This document shows, in pieces, positions 17,530 through 26,656 of a DNA stretch of 64,000 nucleotides. Origin of the DNA: Candidatus Jettenia sp. (GTDB lineage Bacteria; Planctomycetota; Brocadiia; Brocadiales; Brocadiaceae); assembly GCA_021650895.1 (NCBI GenBank), contig CP091278.1, positions 711,659-775,658 on the forward strand. The letters are read 5' to 3'. The first letter of the stretch is position 1. The number at the start of each line of letters is the position of its first letter. Under the pieces are notes generated by a model. The model ran no database searches and was not told the origin of the DNA. It saw nothing but the letters and a program-made list of their open reading frames with translations. The translations under genes were made by a program, and so were the position numbers.

Positions 17530-18213
17530 TCAGGCATTCACCGGTTTCTGAGGCTTGAACTTAGCCCAGTTACGATGAAGAATTTCAATAGCTTCCTCAT
17601 CACTTACCTGATTAAAGTCGAGGTACCACGCACCTACGGCAATAAATGAATCCGGAATGCTGAGACAAATTATTTCATCTGCAAAATCATACAGTATATC
17701 CAAACTCCCCTGAGCAGCAACAGGCACTGCAGCGATTAACGTTGCAGGATTACGCCGGCGGAGACCTTCTAATGCCGCACGAAATGTATAACCCGTTGCA
17801 ATACCATCGTCAACGACAATAATTTTCCTTCCGGTAATTTCCGGAGACGGCCGACCAGCCCGATACAACTGCAGCCGCCGTTCAATCTCTTCCCGCTGAT
17901 AGGCTATCTCGCTTCTTAGATATTCTTGTGAGGCGCCTACAGCACGAACCAACTCCTCATTAATAATACTGATATTGTCACCGTCCACTACAGCGCCAAT
18001 ACCCAATTCAGGCTGATAGGGAGCCCGGATTTTACGGACAATAACTACATCAAGCGGAGCGGACAGTGCTTCGGCGATCTCATCAGCAACTACAATTCCC
18101 CCGCGTGGAATACCCAATACCATGAACGGTTGATTGCGGTATCCACGTTTTGTAAGTTCATCAGCAAGCCGGCTCCCTGCATCACGCCGATCTTTAAAAA
18201 TGATATTTTTCAT
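17530..18213 (-). CDS. phosphoribosyltransferase-domain protein
   Basis: A 227-residue type I PRTase fold. The PRPP-binding loop is KIIVVDDGIATGYTFRAAL near residue 130, and an N-terminal hood region contains VLGIPRGGIVVADEIA near 32 and DVVIVRKIRAPYQPELGIGAV near 55. RKI.AP..PELA/GIGAV is typical of the stand-alone family that pairs with dienelactone-hydrolase-like enzymes. A strong AAAGGAGG site lies 5-9 bases before the ATG. The nucleobase substrate is not predictable. Probably cotranscribed with the downstream hydrolase. Confidence 0.88.
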   Translation of the reverse strand: MKNIIFKDRRDAGSRLADELTKRGYRNQPFMVLGIPRGGIVVADEIAEALSAPLDVVIVRKIRAPYQPELGIGAVVDGDNISIINEELVRAVGASQEYLRSEIAYQREEIERRLQLYRAGRPSPEITGRKIIVVDDGIATGYTFRAALEGLRRRNPATLIAAVPVAAQGSLDILYDFADEIICLSIPDSFIAVGAWYLDFNQVSDEEAIEILHRNWAKFKPQKPVNA

Positions 18214-18390
18214 AATAACCTCCTTTCAATTAGAAGATATACCTTATCTGTTATATGTCAATACAAATTTCTACAAAAATATGTTAAACAGACTATCGAT
18301 ATTGTTCAGGAAGCCCTATCCCGTTCAGGCGCTATTTACTATTTACCGCACATTTTTCATATTGACATTTAAAACATATGTTTTATACTT

Positions 18391-18771
18391 ATGTTTAAAA
18401 TGAGTATTTTAAATTCTGATCATACTATAGTTAATGCGCTTAATCTCAAGACGCGACAGCGACTTTTGGATGCAGCGGGTGAAGTATTCGCAACTGTTGG
18501 GTTTCGGAACGCTACTATCCGTGAGATTTGCAAACGGGCACACGCAAACGTAGCGGCAGTTAACTACCATTTCCATGATAAAGAGGCCCTTTACTCGGCA
18601 GTTCTGCAGTACACGCACCAATGTGCAGTCGAAAAATATCCTCCCAATCTTGGCTTGGGTGATAACGCAACTGCCATACAGCGGCTACGGGCATTTATAC
18701 GGTCGTTTCTTCTCCGCTTCTTCGATGAAGGCCGTCCTGCATGGCATGGTAAGCTTATGGCGCGGAGATGA
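18391..18771 (+). CDS. CerR/TetR-family regulator, N-terminal part (frameshifted)
   Basis: A TetR-type N-terminal DNA-binding domain: TRQRLLDAAGEVFATVGF, then ATIREICKRAHANVAAVNYHFHDKEALY (about residues 19-70), the helix-turn-helix and its following helix. The frame runs into TGA after GKLMARR. The expected continuation, GKLMAREMIEPT, is present in the next frame if one G is restored in GCGCGGAGATG near 18763-18769. The regulator directly precedes, and its second part overlaps, an ABC exporter operon that it probably controls. Starts at 18391 and 18400 are both possible. Confidence 0.8.
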   Translation: MFKMSILNSDHTIVNALNLKTRQRLLDAAGEVFATVGFRNATIREICKRAHANVAAVNYHFHDKEALYSAVLQYTHQCAVEKYPPNLGLGDNATAIQRLRAFIRSFLLRFFDEGRPAWHGKLMARR

Positions 18772-19076
18772 TTGAACCAACGCACGCTCTTGATGCGCTG
18801 GTAGAAAATGAAATCCGCCCCAATTCACAGCTCTTAGAGTTGATTGTGCGTGAATTGCTTGATTTCAGAGCAAATAATGAATTCGTTCAACTATGCGTCA
18901 GAAGTATTGTGTCCCAATGCGTTTTTTACCATCATGCTCGGCCCGTAATCAATCGTCTCTATCCTGATCAGAAATACCGTCATGAGGATATCGAACGATT
19001 AACGGATCATATTACCCGTTTCTCGCTTGGAGCTTTAAAAGAATTCAAAAAGCAATTACGGATCAAGAAAAAATGA
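18768..19076 (+). pseudogene. C-terminal part of the CerR/TetR-family regulator
   Basis: A 102-residue continuation of the regulator in a second frame: MIEPTHALDALVENEIRPNSQLLELIVRELL matches the DUF1956 (CerR C-terminal) ligand-binding domain that follows the helix-turn-helix domain. There is no ribosome-binding site at its ATG, so it is not an independent gene. Its TGA stop overlaps the ATG of the ABC permease (ATGA, 19073-19076), showing tight translational coupling of regulator and exporter. Confidence 0.78.
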
Positions 19077-20227
19077 ATTTTATTGCATTAAAAATGCTTG
19101 TCGGAAATCGGGCTAAATATCTGGGCATTATTATTGGATTAACCTTTGCATCCTTGCTCATTACCCAACAAGCAGCAATCTTTCTGGGATTGATGACACG
19201 AACGTACAGCTTCCTGACGGATACGTCACTTCCCGACATATGGGTGGTAGACCCAAAAATACAATTCGTTGACGATCTCAAACCGTTAAAAGAAACGGAA
19301 TCACTTCGCGTTCGGAGCGTGGAAGGCGTTGCATGGGCGGTCCCGATGTATAAAGGGCTGCTGAAGGCCCGACTTCCCAACGGAACTTTTCAAACATGTA
19401 ATTTTATTGGTCTTGACGATGAGACGTTAATCGGTGGTCCGCCGGAAATGCTGCAGGGACGGTTAGCAGACCTCCGCCGCAGTGATGCCGTTATTGTTGA
19501 TATTGTCGGTGCTACCGGCAAGCTGGCAACCGTTTTACCGGATGGGAGGCGTATACCCCTGAAAATTGGCGATACTATGGAACTGAACGACCATCGCGCT
19601 GTCGTTGTTGGTATTTGCCGGGTACAGAGAACTTTTCAGTCGCAGCCGGTTGTTTATACTACCTTCTCACGGGCAACTATCTTTGCACCCCGTGAGCGTA
19701 AACTGATGTCATTCATACTGGTGAAAGCAAAACCAGGGCAAGATTTTCATGAATTATGCCAGCGTATCCGGCAGATAACTGGTCTGGCTGCATATACACG
19801 GGAAGATTTCATAACGCTTACCGTCCGGTATTACATGAAATACACCGGTATCCCTATTAATTTTGGGATTACGGTTGTGCTCGGTTTCATAGTCGGTATT
19901 GCCATCGCAGGACAGACATTTCACAACTTTACCCTTGATAACCTTCGTTATTTTGGAACACTAAAGGCAATGGGCGCTTCGGATGGTATGCTGTTGCGAA
20001 TGATCATGCTACAGGCAACTATGGTTGGCTGTATCGGATATGGGCTTGGGGTCGGAGCCGCTTCGGCTTTAGGTTTCATGTCAGGCAGCACAGAACTCTC
20101 TTTCCAACTGCCGTGGCAGCTCCTGCTTTTTAGCGCGATTGCCGTTACTTTGATTTGTGTTGCTTCAGCAGCACTGAGTATGCTGAAAGTAATACGATTG
20201 GAACCGGCAATTGTATTTAAGAGCTAA
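19073..20227 (+). CDS. ABC transporter permease, FtsX/MacB-like
   Basis: A 384-residue permease with one N-terminal membrane helix (about residues 15-37), a long periplasmic domain, and three C-terminal helices (about 262-285, 310-335, 345-370). FGTLKAMGASDGMLLRMIMLQA near 305 is the FtsX-type coupling segment. It forms an exporter with the ATPase and membrane-fusion protein encoded next. The start overlaps the regulator stop. Such CerR-linked systems resemble DevBCA/MacAB exporters; the substrate is unknown. Confidence 0.88.
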   Translation: MNFIALKMLVGNRAKYLGIIIGLTFASLLITQQAAIFLGLMTRTYSFLTDTSLPDIWVVDPKIQFVDDLKPLKETESLRVRSVEGVAWAVPMYKGLLKARLPNGTFQTCNFIGLDDETLIGGPPEMLQGRLADLRRSDAVIVDIVGATGKLATVLPDGRRIPLKIGDTMELNDHRAVVVGICRVQRTFQSQPVVYTTFSRATIFAPRERKLMSFILVKAKPGQDFHELCQRIRQITGLAAYTREDFITLTVRYYMKYTGIPINFGITVVLGFIVGIAIAGQTFHNFTLDNLRYFGTLKAMGASDGMLLRMIMLQATMVGCIGYGLGVGAASALGFMSGSTELSFQLPWQLLLFSAIAVTLICVASAALSMLKVIRLEPAIVFKS

Positions 20228-20332
20228 TGAGGTATTTTTAGATTACCATAGTTATAATTACCGATTATGCAGACAAGAGAATAGAAATTTAGCACAGTAT
20301 CTTCCTGAATATGAGGGTAAGATTTTAACCGT

Positions 20333-21079
20333 ATGAAGAATAAAAATCCTATTGCAGTTCGTTGCAAAGGCATTACTAAAACCTATGGAACTGGAGACAC
20401 ACAGGTGCATGCCCTGAGCGGTGTAAATCTGGAAGTCCACACAGGTGAACATATGATGCTCGTTGGTCCTTCAGGCAGTGGCAAGACCACATTGATCTCT
20501 ATTATTGCAGGTGTCCTCGATCGGGATGGTGGCGAATGTGTGGTATTTGACCATGATTTTGCCCATATGAATCGTTATGAGAAAACGAGGTACCGTGGAC
20601 AAAACATCGGGTTTGTCTTCCAATTGTTCAATCTCATCCCGTCTCTGTCAGCAGCTGAAAACGTTGCTGTACCCCTGTTAATCAACGGAGTCAGGAGGCG
20701 CGAGGCAATTGACAGGGCGCGGGAAATTCTTAGCCGCGTTGGACTGGGAAACCGTACGTTCTCCCTGCCGGAAGAACTATCAGGCGGTCAGCAGCAGAGG
20801 GTCGCTATTGCACGGGCAATTGTGCATAATCCAAGACTTATCGTTTGTGACGAGCCTACAAGTGCGCTTGATCACGAAACTGGACACAAGGTCATGGAGC
20901 TTTTATGTCAGGTGGCAGTTGGCACAGATCGCGTGTTAATCGTCGTTACCCATGATGCGCGCATTTTCGAATTCGCCAACCGTATTGCCAAAATGGATGA
21001 CGGTCACATTATTTCGGTAACAAATACACTCCGTTATGTATCGGATGAAAAAAAAGAATTAGGAGATTCCCATGATTAG
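20333..21079 (+). CDS. ABC transporter ATP-binding protein, LolD/MacB/DevA-like
   Basis: A 248-residue ATPase with all ABC motifs: Walker A GPSGSGKTT near residue 45, Q-loop FVFQLFNLIPSLSAAENV near 95, signature LSGGQQQRVAIARA near 147, Walker B LIVCDEPTSALD near 167 and switch His in VVTHDARI near 200. The form is that of the LolD/MacB class that energises periplasmic export without transport of substrate through the membrane. It overlaps the start of the membrane-fusion gene by 8 bases. Confidence 0.93.
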   Translation: MKNKNPIAVRCKGITKTYGTGDTQVHALSGVNLEVHTGEHMMLVGPSGSGKTTLISIIAGVLDRDGGECVVFDHDFAHMNRYEKTRYRGQNIGFVFQLFNLIPSLSAAENVAVPLLINGVRRREAIDRAREILSRVGLGNRTFSLPEELSGGQQQRVAIARAIVHNPRLIVCDEPTSALDHETGHKVMELLCQVAVGTDRVLIVVTHDARIFEFANRIAKMDDGHIISVTNTLRYVSDEKKELGDSHD

Positions 21080-21497
21080 AAAATACCTGCTTCCCATCCT
21101 TGCCGTATTCGGCATAGGATTCGCCATTCTAACGGTTATCAATGGCAACAGAACCATTCCTGCCGCTCCACCTGTTGTTGAACCTGCTGCCCCGCCTTTT
21201 ACCTCATCTGTAGCAGGTGCTGGTATCGTTGAGGCAAATACTGAAAACATCGCTATCGGCACGCTCATAGATGGTGTTGTCTCAGAGATTTATGTTTCTG
21301 TTGGTACCAGAGTTAAAGATGGAGATCCGTTGTTTAAGATTGATGACAGGGAGCTGAAGGCACAACTAACGGTACGAACCATGGCATTGCATGTGGCAAA
21401 AGCAGGCGTTAAGGTAGCAAAGGCCTCGCTGGCAGATGAGAAGAACCAACTGAGCAGAGCAGAAATTTTAGCAAAACAGACAAGTCATCAGTGTTGA
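21072..21497 (+). CDS. HlyD/MacA-type membrane-fusion protein, N-terminal part (frameshifted)
   Basis: AGGAG precedes the ATG at 21072. An N-terminal membrane anchor (about residues 5-22), a Pro-rich linker and the first half of a biotinyl-lipoyl domain (GTLIDGVVSEIYVSVGTRVKDGDPLFKID) lead into an alpha-hairpin, interrupted by TGA at 21495-21497 after AKQTSHQC. Removing one base near 21480 joins the frame to the next segment as AKQQVISVDELDRH. This is the periplasmic adaptor of the exporter. Confidence 0.82.
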   Translation: MIRKYLLPILAVFGIGFAILTVINGNRTIPAAPPVVEPAAPPFTSSVAGAGIVEANTENIAIGTLIDGVVSEIYVSVGTRVKDGDPLFKIDDRELKAQLTVRTMALHVAKAGVKVAKASLADEKNQLSRAEILAKQTSHQC

Positions 21498-22044
21498 TGA
21501 ACTTGACAGACACCGTTATGCTGTGCAGATTGCCGATTCAAAATTAGCTCAGGCACGAGCTGAAGTCACATCAGCAAAGGCACAGATAAAAGAGACGAAG
21601 GTGAATCTTGACAGGATCATTGTGCGCGCTCCCGTCGACGGAGAAATCCTGCAGGTAAAAATTCACCCCGGAGAATTTGCCCCCGCGGGGATCACCCAAA
21701 CACCGCTTATCCTTATGGGCGATACCGACCCTTTGCATGTTCGTGTTGATGTGGATGAAAACGATGCATGGCGGGTTCGCCCCCTATCGCCCGCAGTGGC
21801 TTTTTTACGAGGTAACCGGGAGGTAAAAACACCCCTAAAATTTGTACGTTTTGAGCCTTATGTCATCCCGAAAAAGTCCCTCACCGGAGATAGCACCGAG
21901 CGGGTAGATACGCGTGTCCTCCAGGTCGTTTACCGCTTTGAGCACACCGATTTGCCTGTCTTCGTTGGTCAGCAGATGGATGTGTTCATTGAAGCGCCTG
22001 ACCAGTTGAGTTTAAAAGGTAATAACGACCAGATATTAAATTAG
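21481..22044 (+). pseudogene. C-terminal part of the membrane-fusion protein
   Basis: Coding sequence in the second frame, readable from about 21481 (QVISVDELDRHRYAVQIADSKL) to 22044; the first internal start is GTG at 21523. It supplies the return helix of the hairpin, the second half of the lipoyl domain (NLDRIIVRAPVDGEILQVKIHPGEFA) and the beta-barrel domain. The two halves together give about 320 residues, normal for the family. A one-base insertion near 21474-21480 explains the break. Confidence 0.78.
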
Positions 22045-22073
22045 GTTAGGTTTTAAGAGGCAAACGACTTTTT

Positions 22074-22143
22074 ACCCACCCCTAAATCCCCTCCCAAGAG
22101 GGGACTTTTTATTCCCCTCTTGGGAGGGGATTTAGGGGTGGGT
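22074..22143. repeat. 70-bp palindromic repeat, copy 2
   Basis: The best-preserved copy: ACCCACCCCTAAATCCCCTC at the left, its exact complement at the right, and a short T-rich loop. It follows the membrane-fusion gene and converges on 22263, where it may also serve as a bidirectional terminator, although that is not its only likely nature because the unit is dispersed. The left flank (TTAGGTTAGGTTTTAAGAGG) and the right flank (CATTCCCCTGGAGAGA...) are also shared with the tract at 25616-26090. Confidence 0.75.
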
Positions 22144-22262
22144 TCATTCCCCTGGAGAGATACAAAATCTTGCCTCTCTACGTCTCATTTGCACACAATG
22201 ACCTGAATCGTTAACCTTTTTAAATAATCTAAAATTAAAAAGTAATCATCAAAGGTGCAAAC

Positions 22263-23240
22263 TTAATGTTTCGTTTCTTCCTTTGGAGACTTTGGCGTCT
22301 CCTCTGGCGCTTTACCCGTTGAGCGAACGGAAACAAATTTATTAAGGATGTCGAACCAAAACGGAGCGCCAAGGGAGGCAGCGCCTGCCGTCAACAGTAA
22401 CCCGAATATCTTTGTAAGCCATCCCCATCCTGCCGGTTTACTGCCGGGAATATTCCATCCTAACGGTATTCCGAGTTGCTGTAGCTCGGCAATTTCCTTC
22501 TTGAATTCCTTAAAAGCTGCGCTAGTACTCGCTTTATTACCATCTGCTGAAGGAGAAGATTTCCGGTTAGACTTTTCAGCTATTGTAACGAGCGCGGCAC
22601 GCAATGTAGAATCATTTGAGAGGCTCCTGGTAATCGATATGGTATCAACATTTAGTACACACGTAAACAAGAGCGCCAATCCAAAAGTTAGTACTTGTAT
22701 TTTTCGCTTATACCAGCCGGAGACCCGTTCCATTGAGTTATTGAACCAAATCTCAATATTTTCCCGCAGCTTATTCAGGGCGGTTTCTGTTTTTTTAATA
22801 TCAAGCCCCGATTCTATAAGATCGCTCTCTGTCTCATTCATCAGAACGAGAAGCACTTCTTTCAAGTCCTTATCGATCCTCTCATCCGTTAATCTGCCGA
22901 CCATATCACGAATTCTATCTAATGTTCTGGAACGATCAGGATTTTCAGGATCGTGATGAGGAATAACAATATCCATCAAGGCAATAGCAAAGGTTCGTGA
23001 TGGTATGTATGATGGCATTTTCCCTTTGCGGTACAATCCTCTCATGAGAGGATGATTATATAACTGATGCTCCATTCTTTTATCGTACTGCAAAAGATTT
23101 CGTATTCCTTCTGCAAGGGTTTTTGCACGCCATCTTGTTAATGAAGCAATCAATTCATTGGCAGCAGTGCATACCAGACTCAACGATAGGTATATAAAAA
23201 TTACACCAATTGCAACTTCGATCATCGATGAACCGAACAT
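22263..23240 (-). CDS. uncharacterised membrane protein
   Basis: A 325-residue protein I cannot place in a named family. Membrane helices are predicted at about residues 7-30, 185-203 and 273-297. Between the first two is a soluble helical, charged region (RTLDRIRDMVGRL...ESDLIESGLDIKKTETALNKLRENIEIWF). WFNNSMERVSGWYKRKIQVLTFGLALL before the second helix recalls similar proteins in other bacteria where WxxxMDRVSGWYKR is conserved. The C-terminus is Pro/Glu/Lys rich. GGAG lies upstream of the ATG at 23240 (AAAGGAG). It is a single gene, apart from archease by about 130 bases. Confidence 0.7.
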   Translation of the reverse strand: MFGSSMIEVAIGVIFIYLSLSLVCTAANELIASLTRWRAKTLAEGIRNLLQYDKRMEHQLYNHPLMRGLYRKGKMPSYIPSRTFAIALMDIVIPHHDPENPDRSRTLDRIRDMVGRLTDERIDKDLKEVLLVLMNETESDLIESGLDIKKTETALNKLRENIEIWFNNSMERVSGWYKRKIQVLTFGLALLFTCVLNVDTISITRSLSNDSTLRAALVTIAEKSNRKSSPSADGNKASTSAAFKEFKKEIAELQQLGIPLGWNIPGSKPAGWGWLTKIFGLLLTAGAASLGAPFWFDILNKFVSVRSTGKAPEETPKSPKEETKH

Positions 23241-23373
23241 TTTGATCTCCTTTCAGATACTAAAGCACCAGGGAAACCTGGCCTCAGAGCACACAAAGAA
23301 ATCATTACATTCCAGAACATAAAGAAAATGCAAATTCAATAACGCAGGAATAGTGTAGACAAAAGCCGCGTAT

Positions 23374-23835
23374 CTATATGTCTAATATTACCAGTGTTTC
23401 CCATCCACTGCCGGTTCTTTCAAGTCGGAAATGATGGAGGGTTACGGCTTTGACATCGACCTTAAGATGGTGGCGTTCCGGATTGAGTTTTTCACCCATA
23501 GCAGTTGCTTCCAGCACATAGGTATGATCTTTCCCTTTAATTTGTATCTGTTGAGTACGCAATATCAACTGTTCAGCATCTTTGTAGTAAATGAACTCCT
23601 GCAAAAAATTGAAAAGGAGCATGTCCAGCTCTTCGTTTTCGAGCTGTATTTCACGCTTTTCCTGAAGCTGAATTGAATCAAGATCTTCCACCATCACATT
23701 CATCGTAGCATTGGCTGCTGATATAAACGTCTCCTCTAAATCCTTACCCCAGGCTTTAAAAGCTGTATCAGCAATGGCAATATCTTCCAGATATTCGTAT
23801 GGCATTATCATACTGCGGTACAACCGCACCTGCAA
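23374..23835 (-). CDS. archease, RtcB activator
   Basis: A protein of about 143-153 residues. PYEYLEDIAIADTAFKAWGKDLEETFISAANATMNVM is the archease N-terminal signature with metal-binding Asp residues, and the C-terminus has the conserved (K/R)AVTLHHFRLE and a final VILDI. Archease speeds guanylylation and turnover of the RtcB RNA ligase, which is encoded just upstream on the same strand (160 bases). The annotated start is TTG at 23835; the ATGs at 23811 and 23805 are equally likely, and 23805 (MPYEYLED) best fits the family. Confidence 0.9.
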   Translation of the reverse strand: MQVRLYRSMIMPYEYLEDIAIADTAFKAWGKDLEETFISAANATMNVMVEDLDSIQLQEKREIQLENEELDMLLFNFLQEFIYYKDAEQLILRTQQIQIKGKDHTYVLEATAMGEKLNPERHHLKVDVKAVTLHHFRLERTGSGWETLVILDI

Positions 23836-23992
23836 TAAAGAAAATCAACAACACAACATCGATATAATTTTTGCATTATGAGGATATAATACTGCGAGGA
23901 AACTCGTTTGGGATTATTACCTTTCCAGGGTAAGCACAAGGTTTGCCCCTGCAAGATTATGATCTTTCCCTGTATTGACTATGCTGTATGCG

Positions 23993-25018
23993 TTATCCCT
24001 TTACATTACCAATGGGTATAAAGAGTGCCACACGTTTGCTGATTCCTGATAGCTCAGTGGCCTCGATGACATCGTTAATATCCTTATAGGCACCTCCAGC
24101 TTCTTCAGCCAGTCCTAACCATGATGCACTCCGGACATAGATACCCCGTGCCTCCATTTCATGCTGCAATGTCTCCCCTCTCCATGTCTTCTTTGCTTTA
24201 CTTCGGCTCATAGTTCTGCCACTTCCATGCGCCGTGCTAAAGAAGGTTTGGCAGCCTCCGGGAGTACCCACTAATAAATAAGAGCCGGTTTCCATACTGC
24301 CTCCAATAATAACCGGTTGACCTATTTCCTTATAGCGTTTCGGCACTCCCTCCATCCCAGGTCCAAATGCGCGGGTAGCCCCCTTTCGATGTACCAGCAG
24401 TTTTTTTGTCTGACCATTGACACTATGATTCTCAACCTTAGCTGTATTGTGTGCAACATCGTATACCATATGCATCCCCATGTCCTGAGGAGAACGACCA
24501 AATACATCTGAGAAAACTTCGCGTATTCGATGTAAAATAAGCTGGCGATTTGCAAATGACATATTGATTCCGCATTTCATAGCAGCATAGTAATCTTTCC
24601 CTTCGGGTGAATTGAAAGGGGCAGAAGCTAACTCGCGATCCAAAACGCTGATTCCATATTTACTTTGCATCACCTTCAGAAAAACTTGCAGATAGTCAGT
24701 TGCCACCTGATGGCCAAACCCACGGCTGCCAGTATGAAACATGACAGCGATCTGATCAGGAACGGTAATCCCGAACACCTTGGCTAACTTCTCATCCATT
24801 ATATATTCACGGCGTACTACCTGTATTTCCAGATAATGATTGCCAGAACCTAATGTACCAATTTGGTTGTATCCCCGATCAATAGCTTTTTCGCTAATTT
24901 TCTTTGAGTCAGCCCCTTCAATACAACCAGACTCTTCGGTCATCTCCAGGTCTTCTTCCCATCCATAGCCATGTTTGACACACCAGTATGCCCCCTGTTC
25001 AACAATCTGCCGAAATTC
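23993..25018 (-). pseudogene. rtcB: RtcB RNA-splicing ligase, C-terminal part after a frameshift
   Basis: From 25018 this frame reads EFRQIVEQGAYWCVKHGYGWEEDLEMTEESGCIEGAD and carries on through the RtcB core: GYNQIGTLGSGNHYLEIQVV, MFHTGSRGFGHQVATDYL, VYDVAHNTAKVE, LLVHRKGATRAFGPG (guanylation-site region with His), and STAHGSGRTMSR. The metal-binding Cys and His residues of the active site are split between this part and the N-terminal part. An internal ATG exists at 24943, but without the N-terminal part the protein could not be active. Confidence 0.85.
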
Positions 25019-25449
25019 GTCTCTGATACCTTCAGAAAGCCTGTGCTCCCTACACCTGCCGGGATTCTCTTATACAGTTTATCAACCAGTTCCTTAAGAT
25101 GAGGTTTCACTTCGTTATAGGTAAGATTTGTCATCACTAGACGCATACCGCAATTGATATCAAAGCCAATACCACCCGGAGAAATTATCCCTTCTTCTGT
25201 GTCCATAGCAGCTACACCCCCAATAGGGAAACCGTAGCCAGAGTGACCATCAGGCATACAAAGCGCATACTTGGTAATGCCTGGTAATGTAGCCACATTA
25301 GTAATCTGGTCATAGACAGCTTCATCCATTGCCTGAATCAACTTTTCCGTTCCATAGATCCTTGCTGGTACGCGCATGCCGGGTTTATAAGAGACAGGTA
25401 ATTCCCAAACAGTATCGGATATTCGTTCAATGATATTGGGCAGGGGCAT
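24940..25449 (-). CDS. rtcB: RtcB RNA-splicing ligase, N-terminal part (frameshifted)
   Basis: The N-terminal 143 residues are a normal RtcB: MRVPARIYGTEKLIQ, CMPDGHSGYGFPIGGVAA with the first metal ligands near residues 64-70, and GGIGFDINCGMRL with the metal Cys near 100. After VGSTGFLKVSET (about 25019) the sequence becomes nonsense and ends at 24940, while the proper continuation is in the adjacent frame. Restoring one G in GAGACGAAT at 25017-25024 (minus strand) joins SET to EFRQIVEQG. RtcB ligates RNA 2',3'-cyclic phosphate to 5'-OH ends in RNA repair. Confidence 0.87.
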   Translation of the reverse strand: MPLPNIIERISDTVWELPVSYKPGMRVPARIYGTEKLIQAMDEAVYDQITNVATLPGITKYALCMPDGHSGYGFPIGGVAAMDTEEGIISPGGIGFDINCGMRLVMTNLTYNEVKPHLKELVDKLYKRIPAGVGSTGFLKVSETNFGRLLNRGHTGVSNMAMDGKKTWR

Positions 25450-25615
25450 AAGTTCTTGTATTCCTTTTCTTAACTATTGTAATCTTCAAGAACAGAAAAA
25501 TAAAATTTTGCTCCATCTCATTATTAGCATCTTTTATACCAACTTGCAAGTCTATCCATCAATTATAGATAACTTAAGGAGAAATGCTCCGTTGTTATTC
25601 TTTTCCTATTTACGT

Positions 25616-26360
25616 TACATTAGGTTGGGTTTTAAAAGGCAAAACCCAACGACTTTTCTTTTTTACCCACCCCTAAATCCCCCGAGAGGGGACTTTTTTA
25701 TTCCCCTCTTGGGAGGGGTTAGGGGCATATGCATCAAGCTAAGAATCGTGTTCCATAAAAAAGGAGGTATCTCCCTGGAAAAAGAGCATGTGTGTCCATA
25801 TTCCCCTCTAATCCCCCCTAACCCCCCTTTAAAAAAGGGGGGAAAGAAGGATAAGTTTAGGAAAGAAGGAAGGATTTTCTCTTGGGAAAAGTTTACCTGA
25901 TCAAAAATATCAAACTTTTCCCCCTTCTCTAAAGGGAAACTAAGAGGAATTATGCATTTCCCCCTTTTCTAAAGGGGGATTAAGGGGGATTATGTTATTC
26001 TTCGCCGTTTCCACATTTTAGTTTGATGCATATGGGGTTCATTCCCCCGGAGAGACGCAACATCTTGCGTCTCTACTGGGTTAGGGGTGGGTTAACGGCA
26101 CAATATAAAATACTTTGAAATTCCTATACATTTATAGCATCTAATAACATACTATAATAAAACCAAATAAAATGAACCATAATTTGGTTACACCATCACG
26201 GACAAACAAGTTTGTCCGTGCCACCCTATCAAAAATACGTTCGGTTTCATCCCTTGAATACTATAATCAGGCCTTCGGCGACTTTTAAATCGTAAAGACG
26301 TGTAGTGGCAAGCGCGCCTTGCCACTACAGAATCGCTTTGAAATTCCTATACATTATAGT
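25616..26360. repeat. intergenic tract of modular palindromic repeats
   Basis: Most of the 1.2 kb between rtcB and the FAD oxidase gene is repeat sequence. It holds a shortened copy of the 70-bp palindrome (25665-25725); CCCCC(T)TT...AAAGGGGG hairpins near 25815-25845 and two near 25917-25985; a GGAGAGACGCAA...TTGCGTCTCT hairpin at 26051-26077 (related to one at 26443-26465); and a GCCTTCGGC motif with a GTGGCAAGCGCGCCTTGCCAC palindrome at 26270-26325. The motif TTTGAAATTCCTATACAT occurs twice (26112 and 26338), apparently as a module border. Reading frames across this tract are compositional and not considered genes. Confidence 0.65.
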
Positions 26361-26656
26361 AAACCGGGATATACCATAATTCTGATGAATTTATCTATAG
26401 GCCCTTGACACCCTTTCAATGCCAGATGGATACAAACCTGTAGAGGCGCAAGATTTTGCGTCTCTCCATAGCTATTTCGAAATGCCTGAACATACAATAA
26501 TACATGATTATAAACAATTGCCCTTACAAGATTGCAATATATGATCTTATCAAGTATAGTAAGCAGCAATGAGGTAATGCTTTGATTTTTATTGTACAGG
26601 TAAATAAGTCAGCACATAAATAAAATAGATGTAAGAGAAAAGATAGAGAGACCAGT

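Noticed and set aside
22348-22956. 202-codon plus-strand frame
   Set aside because: Antisense shadow of the membrane protein gene at 22263-23240, with no start signal.
25430-25900. 156-codon plus-strand frame after rtcB
   Set aside because: It runs through palindromic repeats, starts inside rtcB on the opposite strand, and its Pro/Lys-rich translation reflects the CCCCT/GGGGA hairpins.
26354-26569. 71-codon minus-strand frame
   Set aside because: Lies in repeat-rich intergenic DNA, has no ribosome-binding site and no recognisable protein character.
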